Positions 1 to 5,266 of a DNA stretch of 9,113 nucleotides are shown one piece after another. The DNA comes from Candidatus Magasanikbacteria bacterium CG_4_10_14_0_2_um_filter_41_10 (lineage in GTDB: Bacteria; Patescibacteriota; Patescibacteriia; Magasanikbacterales; UBA922), in NCBI GenBank assembly GCA_002792995.1, contig PFPJ01000024.1:1-9113 (forward strand). Reading direction: 5' to 3'. The notes beneath the pieces are model-generated. The model searched no databases and had not been told where the DNA came from. It was given only the letters and a program-made list of their open reading frames with translations. Within the stretch, counting starts at the first letter, position 1, and the number at the start of each line of letters is the position of its first letter. A program made the position numbers and the translations under genes.

Positions 1-135
1 GGACGCGCACCCCTTGGGGAGCTTGCCACCCGGCCAGAGCGGAGTCACCGGCACGAGAACTCGCCCGTGGTTACCCTTCTTGGCGGCGCCGAAGTCCACA
101 TACGCGAAACGGTCGCCGAACTGCGTGAGTGTCAT
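1..135 (-). CDS. Partial GC-rich gene, unrecognised protein, 5' end only
   Basis: An open frame of 45 codons starts at an ATG at 133-135 and runs off the left edge of the window, so only the N-terminus is seen. It begins MTLTQFGDRFAYVDFG and continues with a basic Gly/Lys stretch, a hydrophobic RVLVPVTPLW segment and a PGGKLPKG segment. An AGAGG motif lies 7 nt before the ATG, a good Shine-Dalgarno at good spacing and the only one in this window. Most third codon positions are G or C, unlike every other gene here. I do not recognise the family. The gene lies downstream of recG on the same strand but is separated by a terminator-like hairpin. Caution: GC-rich DNA has few stops, and one plus-strand frame is also open here. 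I prefer the minus frame because of its ATG, Shine-Dalgarno and strand-like hydrophobic pattern. Confidence 0.5.
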   Translation of the reverse strand, partial: MTLTQFGDRFAYVDFGAAKKGNHGRVLVPVTPLWPGGKLPKGCAS

Positions 136-149
136 CAGGTATCCTCTGA

Positions 150-201
150 GGTTGTGTCTCCTCTTTTCCAACCAACTTTGGAAGGATCAAAAGAGACAAC
201 C
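150..201 (-). other. Imperfect inverted repeat in the leader of the left-edge gene
   Basis: Read on the minus strand, GGTTGTCTC (193-201) can pair with GAG-AC-ACAACC (150-160, with a two-base bulge). Inside it TTCCAA (178-183) can pair with TTGGAA (166-171) around a six-base loop. The structure ends 7-8 nt before the AGAGG Shine-Dalgarno of the GC-rich gene. It could shape that gene's 5' leader. Whether it has a regulatory role is unknown. Confidence 0.35.
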
Positions 202-226
202 AACGATGCGCAAAACAATACAGCAA

Positions 227-250
227 AAGATGCTTTTTGTAAAGCATCTT
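227..250 (-). terminator. Hairpin terminator-like element after recG
   Basis: AAGATGCTTT (227-236) and AAAGCATCTT (241-250) form a perfect 10-bp stem with a four-base loop. On the minus strand the stem is followed by a short T-rich run (TCTTTTGCTG). It lies about 60 nt past the recG stop, where a recG terminator would be expected. The stem is AT-rich and the T-run is short, so termination may be incomplete. The plus-strand side has no T-run. Confidence 0.5.
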
Positions 251-267
251 ATGTGTATAAAGCAAAT

Positions 268-312
268 TTTACCTTACAAACCTTAAAAACTTTAACAACT
301 TTACCAACCTTA
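268..312 (-). repeat. Degenerate 9-nt tandem repeat starting at the recG stop codon
   Basis: Five consecutive 9-nt units lie on the minus strand: TAAGGTTGG, TAAAGTTGT, TAAAGTTTT, TAAGGTTTG, TAAGGTAAA. The first TAA is the recG stop codon. Because the period is a multiple of three, each later TAA is also in the recG frame, giving five in-frame stops. The array ends just before the terminator-like hairpin. Confidence 0.7.
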
Positions 313-2418
313 CTCCAAATGAATCCCCCGCTCCCACTCCTCTACTTTTTCCTTCAGCGATCTATATTTTTCAAAATCAATCCCTCGTGCCACATCACGC
401 GCAAGCTTAATAAGCTCCCCGTCTTGCATGGTAGCAAATTTCAGTTCATTCATTCCACTCTGCATTTTGCCATATACTTCCCCTGGCCCACGCATCTCAA
501 GATCGTATTCAGCGACTTTAAACCCATCCGTTGTTTTAGAAAAAAATGACAACCGCTCTGCTACTCTCCTACTGTCACTATCGGTAAACAAAAAACAATA
601 GGATTGGTACTCACTTCGCCCAACGCGCCCACGAAACTGGTGCAATTGTGCCAGCCCAAAATTCTCAGCTCCCTCGATCATCATCACACTCGCGTTTGGA
701 ATATTCACCCCAACTTCCACGACAGATGTCGAGACAAGGATGTCGATGTCACCAGACGCAAACTGTTTCATCACATCGTCCTTTTCTATTGATTTCATTT
801 TTCCATGAATATATGAGACCTGTAGATCTGGAAAAATTTGAGTTGAAAGTTTTTCATATTCTGCCAACACTGATTTTTTTTCAGAACCACTTGTCGCCTG
901 TTCTTCTTTTTCTTCGATCAATGGACATATCACGAACACTTGCCTCCCGAGCTTTATTTGTTCTCGAATAAATCCATATGCTTGTTCACGTTTTTTGGGT
1001 TCAATCAGTGTTGTCTCCACAGGCTTTCTTCCAACAGGCATTTCATTGATAATAGACAGATCAAGATCGCCATAGAGCGTTAACGCAAATGACCGAGGAA
1101 TGGGTGTTGCCGTCATAGAAAGAAAGTGTGGCATTGTATTATTATCACCAGATTTTGCCCGAATAGTCTTTCGCTGTTCTACACCAAATCGATGCTGTTC
1201 ATCAACAACCACAAGCCCAAGTTTTTTGAATAATACATCGGCAGTCAAAAGCGCATGCGTCCCGATGACAATCTGTGCATCACCACTTTTCATATATGCC
1301 AATGCCGTGTCCCGACGCTTTTTCTTTGAAGAAGCATCAATTTCTAATTTCCAATTTCCAATTTCTGACGATGTGACGAGGAGTATCTTTTCTTCAGGCA
1401 ATAACTTCTGAAAAGATTGGAAATGCTGTTTCGCCAATATTTCCGTCGGTGCCATGATGGCAACCTGAAATCCTGATTTGATTGCATCAAGCGTTGCCAT
1501 TGCTGCAACGACCGTTTTTCCAGACCCAACATCACCTTCAAGCAGACGGTTCATTGGTTCTGTTTTTTCTATATCTTTGAGAATCTCCCACGCTGCAATT
1601 TTTTGAGCCTTGGTGAGTGCAAACGGCAATCCATCAACAAATGTTTTTATCGTATCTTCTGCAAACAGAATACCAGACGCTGTTTCTCGCTTTACTTCCT
1701 GTCGAATCATTTCAGCTCTGAGTTGCAACAAAAACAATTCATCAAACTTTAGCCGTCTCTCGGCATGCCTCAAACTATCCATGTCTTCTGGGAAATGAAT
1801 ATGTGCAAGCGCCTCATGCAGTGGCATAACGTCAACCTGATCCTGAATATCTTCGGGCAACCATTCTTTGAGTTCTTTTGCAACAGGAAGTACCTGCTTT
1901 ATCAACATTCTAATTTGTTTTTGCGTAAGACCGTTTGTCAACGGATACATCGGCACAATACGAGCCGTATGCAAAGGTTCCTCCCCTGCCAAAGGGAGGT
2001 TAGGTGGGGTTTCCTTGATTTTCTCGTATGAAGGCCCCACCATCTGCAACCCAAACATATCATCTTTTACTTTTCCAGAAAGAAATACGTGATCACCCAC
2101 ATGGAGACTCTTTGCAATAAATGGTTGTCCAAACCATACCACACGCATCTGTGCATGACCGTCTGAAATAACCGCTTCTGTAATCATTGTGCGTTTTCGA
2201 GGGCTTCTCTTATTTGCAATAAGCTCGATGGTCCCCTGTACCGTTGTTTCTTGTCCATCTCGAAGCTGTGATATCCCAGCGACTTCACTAAAATCTTCAT
2301 ACCGAAACGGAAAATGAAACAGAAGATCCTGTGCTGTCTTTATCCCAAGCCGAAGCAGGCGTTTTTCAAACGCCTCTCCTACTTTGTTCAAATGTATAAT
2401 ATGGGTATCAAGATGCAT
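310..2418 (-). CDS. recG: ATP-dependent DNA helicase RecG
   Basis: RecG is a superfamily 2 DNA translocase that remodels stalled replication forks and branch-migrates Holliday junctions. The 702-residue product is of normal RecG length. An N-terminal wedge/OB-fold region lies at about 55-130. Helicase motifs are all present: Walker A GDVGSGKT (295-302), motif Ia MAPTEILA, DEQH (406-409), TAT (436-438), the STSVVEVGVNIPNA region and QLHQFRGRVGR (591-601). The C-terminal RecG fold follows with DLEMRGPGEVYG. I chose the ATG at 2418 (MHLDTHIIHLNKVG). An in-frame GTG at 2439 would put a probable -10 promoter box inside the coding region. Two segments look inserted relative to typical RecG: a proline-rich stretch near residues 136-148 and a low-complexity stretch near 352-365. 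Both have repeat character at DNA level. There is no Shine-Dalgarno, and the mRNA may be leaderless. Confidence 0.97.
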   Translation of the reverse strand: MHLDTHIIHLNKVGEAFEKRLLRLGIKTAQDLLFHFPFRYEDFSEVAGISQLRDGQETTVQGTIELIANKRSPRKRTMITEAVISDGHAQMRVVWFGQPFIAKSLHVGDHVFLSGKVKDDMFGLQMVGPSYEKIKETPPNLPLAGEEPLHTARIVPMYPLTNGLTQKQIRMLIKQVLPVAKELKEWLPEDIQDQVDVMPLHEALAHIHFPEDMDSLRHAERRLKFDELFLLQLRAEMIRQEVKRETASGILFAEDTIKTFVDGLPFALTKAQKIAAWEILKDIEKTEPMNRLLEGDVGSGKTVVAAMATLDAIKSGFQVAIMAPTEILAKQHFQSFQKLLPEEKILLVTSSEIGNWKLEIDASSKKKRRDTALAYMKSGDAQIVIGTHALLTADVLFKKLGLVVVDEQHRFGVEQRKTIRAKSGDNNTMPHFLSMTATPIPRSFALTLYGDLDLSIINEMPVGRKPVETTLIEPKKREQAYGFIREQIKLGRQVFVICPLIEEKEEQATSGSEKKSVLAEYEKLSTQIFPDLQVSYIHGKMKSIEKDDVMKQFASGDIDILVSTSVVEVGVNIPNASVMMIEGAENFGLAQLHQFRGRVGRSEYQSYCFLFTDSDSRRVAERLSFFSKTTDGFKVAEYDLEMRGPGEVYGKMQSGMNELKFATMQDGELIKLARDVARGIDFEKYRSLKEKVEEWERGIHLE
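1339..1366. repeat. Four-unit heptanucleotide tandem repeat inside recG
   Basis: Four consecutive 7-nt units of the form AATTTCY (plus strand: AATTTCT, AATTTCC, AATTTCC, AATTTCT) occur here. Read as recG they encode roughly residues 352-361 (EIGNWKLEID). They fall between helicase motif Ia and the conserved segment before DEQH, where typical RecG has a short surface stretch. Seven is not a multiple of three, so gain or loss of one unit would shift the recG frame. Confidence 0.75.
1977..2013. repeat. GC-rich palindromic insert inside recG
   Basis: Arms CCTCCC (1980-1985) and GGGAGG (1994-1999) form a hairpin around an eight-base loop, followed by TTAGGTGGGGTTT. On the minus strand it encodes the proline-rich ETPPNLPLAGEEP of RecG (about residues 136-148), between the wedge domain and the LHTARIVPMYPLT start of the next segment. 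The composition is much richer in G and C than the surrounding gene. From memory, the motif resembles dispersed palindromic repeats that can sit in frame inside genes. Copies elsewhere in this genome cannot be seen from this window. Confidence 0.5.
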
Positions 2419-2424
2419 ACCCGT

Positions 2425-2433
2425 ATTGTAACA
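2425..2433 (-). promoter_or_regulatory. Extended -10 promoter element of recG
   Basis: On the minus strand TGTTACAAT matches an extended -10 box (TG-N-TACAAT). Only six bases separate it from the recG ATG at 2418, so transcription would start at or next to the A of the ATG, giving a leaderless mRNA. No good -35 box is visible. The region where it would lie overlaps the -35 box of the divergent tRNA promoter. Confidence 0.5.
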
Positions 2434-2446
2434 AACCACTCAGGTA

Positions 2447-2475
2447 TTGACGAATATGCCTTTTTCGCCTATACT
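2447..2475 (+). promoter_or_regulatory. Promoter of tRNA-Arg
   Basis: TTGACG (2447-2452) and TATACT (2470-2475) are separated by exactly 17 nt, close to the housekeeping sigma consensus. The start point would be near 2482, about nine bases before the tRNA. It is the strongest promoter in the window, as expected for a stable RNA gene. Confidence 0.8.
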
Positions 2476-2490
2476 CGTTTCGCACAAACA

Positions 2491-2562
2491 GCTCTCGTCG
2501 TTCAATGGATAGGACATTGGTTTGCGGAACCAAAAATCTAAGTTCGATTCTTAGCGGGAGCA
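2491..2562 (+). tRNA. tRNA-Arg, anticodon GCG
   Basis: A full cloverleaf can be folded. The acceptor is GCTCTCG/CGGGAGC (one G-T pair) and the D-arm is GTTC/GGAC around AATGGATA, which includes the A20 typical of tRNA-Arg. The anticodon stem is TTGGT/ACCAA with loop TTGCGGA, a 4-nt variable loop follows, and the T-arm is CTAAG/CTTAG with loop TTCGATT. The discriminator is A2562. CCA is not encoded and must be added after transcription. The anticodon at 2524-2526 is GCG, which reads CGC and, by G-U wobble, CGU. Most bacteria instead use ACG, deaminated to inosine. The gene is a single transcription unit with its own promoter and a hairpin terminator directly after it. Confidence 0.95.
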
Positions 2563-2565
2563 CAA

Positions 2566-2591
2566 AAAAAACAGGCATACGCCTGTTTTTT
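2566..2591. terminator. Two-way intrinsic terminator between tRNA-Arg and the cupredoxin gene
   Basis: An A-tract plus CAGGC (2566-2576) pairs perfectly with GCCTG plus a T-tract (2581-2591), giving an 11-bp stem with loop ATAC. The T-run on the plus strand terminates the tRNA. The A-run becomes a T-run on the minus strand and terminates the convergent cupredoxin gene, whose stop lies about 14 nt away. It is the clearest terminator in the window. Confidence 0.9.
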
Positions 2592-2604
2592 GTTATTCAA
2601 TTTT

Positions 2605-3141
2605 CTATTCCACAATAAGCGTTCCAAACATACCATTTGCACGGTGTGATCCAACACTACAATAATATTCAAATGTTCCCTTTTTGTTGGCAACAAACTC
2701 AATAGAAGTAGTATCTCCTGACTGCACACGTTCCGTTGCGGCACTGAATTCATCAATCTTCCAATCATGAAACCCTCCTTCGCTCGTAAAATCTATATGA
2801 ACAGTAGAACCTTCTTTGACCTTTAGTACGGGTGCTGTTTGACCATCCATGAAAAATGAAAAATTTTTACCAGTAAGAGCAAACGTAACATTGTTTGTGT
2901 CAGTCACAGTCATATCTTTTGCATCTGTCACGTTTTCTTCTGTGGCCTCGTCAGATCCGTTATCCGACATGACACCATCGTTTGTACCGGATTCTGTTGG
3001 TGGTACTATTTGAGGATCGGATGTTATAGCCGTATCACTATCTACATGTTCCTGAGATGTGGGGAGAGATGAACAACCAACACCGACGAGTGGCAACACA
3101 ACCATTGCAATAAGGGATAAAAATACTCTCTGTTTTTTCAT
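2605..3141 (-). CDS. Cupredoxin-domain lipoprotein
   Basis: A 178-residue secreted copper-protein candidate. Residues 1-23 look like a lipoprotein signal: MKKQR, a hydrophobic stretch, then LVGVGC with the acceptor Cys at 23. The -3 position is Gly, so the lipobox is not ideal. A low-complexity acidic Ser/Thr/Asp linker spans about 24-75. The C-terminal 100 residues form a plastocyanin-like fold. Type-1 copper ligands are visible: His125 (GGFHDW) and C-x4-H-x4-M with Cys161, His166 and Met171 (YYCSVGSHRANGM). The likely role is electron transfer or copper binding on the outer face of the membrane; the partner is unknown. I chose the ATG at 3141 because the charged start of the signal peptide lies there; upstream in-frame codons add an atypical hydrophobic lead. 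It sits downstream of the membrane-protein gene on the same strand, with a terminator between them. Confidence 0.85.
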   Translation of the reverse strand: MKKQRVFLSLIAMVVLPLVGVGCSSLPTSQEHVDSDTAITSDPQIVPPTESGTNDGVMSDNGSDEATEENVTDAKDMTVTDTNNVTFALTGKNFSFFMDGQTAPVLKVKEGSTVHIDFTSEGGFHDWKIDEFSAATERVQSGDTTSIEFVANKKGTFEYYCSVGSHRANGMFGTLIVE

Positions 3142-3170
3142 ATCATACAATATTAGTAAGTAATACGTAT

Positions 3171-3199
3171 GGTATACCATACAAAAAACAACGAGACAA
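3171..3199 (-). promoter_or_regulatory. Candidate promoter of the cupredoxin gene
   Basis: On the minus strand TTGTCT (3194-3199) and TATACC (3171-3176) are 17 nt apart, and the -10 is preceded by TGG (extended -10 type). Predicted leader length is about 20-25 nt. The -35 box lies within the loop and arm of the upstream gene's terminator hairpin, and the -10 lies in a perfect 12-nt palindrome, ATGGTATACCAT (3169-3180). Both boxes match consensus only partly. Confidence 0.4.
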
Positions 3200-3209
3200 G
3201 CTCGCTGTT
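3182..3209 (-). terminator. Intrinsic terminator of the two-TM protein gene
   Basis: On the minus strand AACAGCGAG (3201-3209) pairs with CTCGTTGTT (3187-3195) across a five-base loop, with one G-T pair, and runs into six T residues (3183-3188). It lies 18 nt after the stop codon of the upstream minus-strand gene. Confidence 0.8.
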
Positions 3210-3226
3210 AGGATAATCCATCCAAC

Positions 3227-3727
3227 TCAATGTATCTTCCACCGTCTGGCTGCCCTATCGGCAAAAGGTTCTTCTTTTTCCAAATCTTCTTCAAGCACTT
3301 CCTGCAACATCTGACGAATGTCCATGGGGTCTACATCTTCTGTCATAGGAATACGCAAATCCGGTCGCATAGCAGACTTGGTATCGAAAAAAATAGTCTG
3401 TACTTCCTGCGTATATATAATATAAAATGCTTTGAACTCATTAAAATTATAAAAACGATTCCCTAACACTATACCAAGATCTGTGATAGCAAAATACACC
3501 TTTCCTGGCTCAACGGCAGATTGCAAAAACAAAATAATCGCTGCTAAAATGATAATAATCGCAAACAAAAAATTGTCTGTAGCAAGTGCATAAATAACAA
3601 AAATGATCGCAAATGAAATGGTGAGAACATGCCACAACGTTCCACGAACGTGTTGATCGTACTCCACAACATCCCAGTCAGCGACGACGTCTCCTGTGGT
3701 TGTTTGCTCTGTAAGTTTTTCTGGCAT
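3227..3727 (-). CDS. Small two-TM membrane protein with C-terminal soluble domain
   Basis: A 166-residue protein I cannot assign to a named function. A polar N-terminus (1-28, MPEKLTEQTTTGDVVADWDVVEYD) is followed by two adjacent hydrophobic helices at about 31-49 (LWHVLTISFAIIFVIYALA) and 53-69. After these comes a soluble region of strand-like pattern (VYFAITDLGIVLGNRFYNFNEFKAFYIIY, about 77-105) ending in an acidic helix (DIRQMLQEVLEEDLEKEE) and a basic tail. This layout, two TM helices then a compact beta-rich domain, resembles bacterial PH-like (bPH) membrane proteins; that likeness is inference only. The start is the ATG at 3727, 22 nt after a good -10 box; a TTG six codons upstream is less likely. 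The gene is transcribed alone, divergent from the LCP gene, and ends at its own terminator. Confidence 0.8.
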   Translation of the reverse strand: MPEKLTEQTTTGDVVADWDVVEYDQHVRGTLWHVLTISFAIIFVIYALATDNFLFAIIIILAAIILFLQSAVEPGKVYFAITDLGIVLGNRFYNFNEFKAFYIIYTQEVQTIFFDTKSAMRPDLRIPMTEDVDPMDIRQMLQEVLEEDLEKEEPFADRAARRWKIH

Positions 3728-3749
3728 ACTCTCTATATAAATCAAAGAA

Positions 3750-3777
3750 AGTATAGCACATAGTCTCTATCTGTCAC
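3750..3777 (-). promoter_or_regulatory. Promoter of the two-TM protein gene
   Basis: On the minus strand GTGACA (3772-3777) and TATACT (3750-3755) are 16 nt apart, and the -10 is preceded by TGC, an extended -10. Transcription would start about 15 nt upstream of the ATG at 3727. It is arranged back to back with the LCP promoter, whose -35 starts 5 nt away at 3782. Confidence 0.7.
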
Positions 3778-3781
3778 AACA

Positions 3782-3810
3782 TTGCAAAACAGCACTTTTT
3801 CCCGTATACT
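3782..3810 (+). promoter_or_regulatory. Promoter of the LCP–der–pth–dprA run
   Basis: TTGCAA (3782-3787) and TATACT (3805-3810) are separated by 17 nt. The ATG at 3821 is only 10 nt past the -10 box, so the leader would be about four bases or less. The TTG inside the -35 box could be misread as an in-frame start codon for the LCP gene, 13 codons early. The promoter explains that sequence better. Confidence 0.75.
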
Positions 3811-3820
3811 ACGTTGGCAT

Positions 3821-5263
3821 ATGGAAATACGACAGACCAATTTTTTGAACAATTCTCCTGAGCACCAACAGCCACAGGAAGCACCAAAAAAACGGAGGCG
3901 TCTTTTTTTATTTATGGTTATTGGTGGCATATTATTCCTTTCTGGCTGTGCAGGAAGAATTTTTATAGAACGAGCCCTCCCCAACGATCCACTCGCCTAT
4001 GACCCTGTCACACTGGAACCCATAGAACCTGAGGGCCTTTTGACTCGTCTCAAAAATCTCGTATTTAGCAAAGAGGTGCCCTTAGCAGGAACCAAACAAG
4101 ATCGTATCAATATTCTGCTCCTAGGCATGGGTGGACCAGGGCACGATGGACCTTTTTTGACTGACACAATGATCATCGCCAGCATCCAACCATCGACAGG
4201 TGAAGTGGCACTTATGTCCATTCCCCGAGACCTGGGGGTGGACATTCCGAGCCATGGGTGGTATAAGATCAATCATGCGAATGCCTTTGGGGAAGCAAAT
4301 CAGTCTGGGAGTGGTGCTGCCCTTGCTACAAAAGTCGTGAGCGATACGTTTCATATTGATATCAATTACTATGTTCGTGTCGATTTTGAAGCCGTCAAAA
4401 AAATCATCGATGATGTAGGAGGCATTACCATAGATGTAGAACGTGGATTTACTGATACAGAATTCCCTACTGACAACCATTTGTATCAAGTTATCTCATT
4501 CAAGTCGGGTATTCAAACCATGGATGGTACCACAGCTCTTGAGTACGCACGTACCAGACATGGCAACAATGGCGAAGGATCAGATTTTGCGCGTGCAAGG
4601 CGCCAACAACGTATGATCCTCGCACTCAAAGAAAAAGTACTTTCATTTGAGACACTTTCCAATCCGATCCGTATTCACAGTATCCTGACCACACTCGATG
4701 CACACATTTCTACAAACATGCTTTTTTCAGACATCATGGGAATGATGAAACTTGGCAAAGAACTTGATCTCTCAAATATAAAAACTGTTGTTCTGGATGA
4801 CTCTGTTGGAGGATACCTCAAAAGTGGTATTACGCAAGAAGGATCATTTATTCTCGAACCAGTGACGGGAAACTTCGACGATATCACCTATCTCTTTGAA
4901 CATATCTTTGATCCCGAGGCAACACTAACAAAAGTTGAAAAACTTGAAGACACACCTCAGCAAGAATCACCAACACTTCCACCAACAGTAATAGAAATAC
5001 AAAATGGGACATGGCAAGCGGGACTCGCTGCACGCACGCAAAAACGACTTGACGATGATAACATTCATGTCCAAACACTCGGCAACACAGATGACCGACC
5101 TATGATGGAAAGCGCTATTTATATTCTCGACCCACTCGGTCAAGATGCAGCACAAGCCATCAAAGGATCACTTCATATCCCTATTAAAGAAACACCCAAG
5201 GACATGCGAACAGAAGAAGGCATACAAGTTCTCGTTATATTGGGAGAAGATTTTCAAGAATAA
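3821..5263 (+). CDS. LCP (LytR-CpsA-Psr) family protein with LytR C-terminal domain
   Basis: LCP enzymes transfer lipid-linked glycopolymers to the cell wall, acting on the outer face of the membrane. The 480-residue product has a short polar cytoplasmic tail, a basic PKKRRR stop and one TM helix at about 28-46. The extracellular LCP domain spans about 95-270. It shows INILLLG, DTMIIAS (Asp115), the SIPRD motif (Arg136, Asp137), EYARTRH (Arg244/246) and GSDFARARRQQ (Asp255, Arg258, Arg260, Arg261), matching the phosphate- and lipid-binding Asp/Arg residues of the family. After a Pro/Thr/Glu-rich linker (about 372-388), IEIQNGTWQAGLA begins a LytR_C-type domain that runs to the end. It starts the plus-strand gene run and ends 3 nt before der. 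The acceptor and the polymer are unknown. There is no Shine-Dalgarno, and a very short leader is predicted. Confidence 0.93.
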   Translation: MEIRQTNFLNNSPEHQQPQEAPKKRRRLFLFMVIGGILFLSGCAGRIFIERALPNDPLAYDPVTLEPIEPEGLLTRLKNLVFSKEVPLAGTKQDRINILLLGMGGPGHDGPFLTDTMIIASIQPSTGEVALMSIPRDLGVDIPSHGWYKINHANAFGEANQSGSGAALATKVVSDTFHIDINYYVRVDFEAVKKIIDDVGGITIDVERGFTDTEFPTDNHLYQVISFKSGIQTMDGTTALEYARTRHGNNGEGSDFARARRQQRMILALKEKVLSFETLSNPIRIHSILTTLDAHISTNMLFSDIMGMMKLGKELDLSNIKTVVLDDSVGGYLKSGITQEGSFILEPVTGNFDDITYLFEHIFDPEATLTKVEKLEDTPQQESPTLPPTVIEIQNGTWQAGLAARTQKRLDDDNIHVQTLGNTDDRPMMESAIYILDPLGQDAAQAIKGSLHIPIKETPKDMRTEEGIQVLVILGEDFQE

Positions 5264-5266
5264 TTT

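Noticed and set aside
1..549. A long open plus-strand frame from the left edge to 549, part of it from an ATG at 67.
   Set aside because: It runs antisense through the recG 3' end and the repeat region, has no Shine-Dalgarno, and its content changes abruptly. Only its first ~150 bases could compete with the minus-strand gene.
2419..2439. A longer recG starting at GTG 2439.
   Set aside because: It would put the extended -10 box TGTTACAAT inside the coding region and adds an atypical MVCYNTG lead; MHLDT at 2418 is the normal start.
3782..3820. A TTG start for the LCP protein 13 codons upstream.
   Set aside because: The TTG is part of a well-spaced -35 box and the frame crosses the -10 box, so the ATG at 3821 is preferred.
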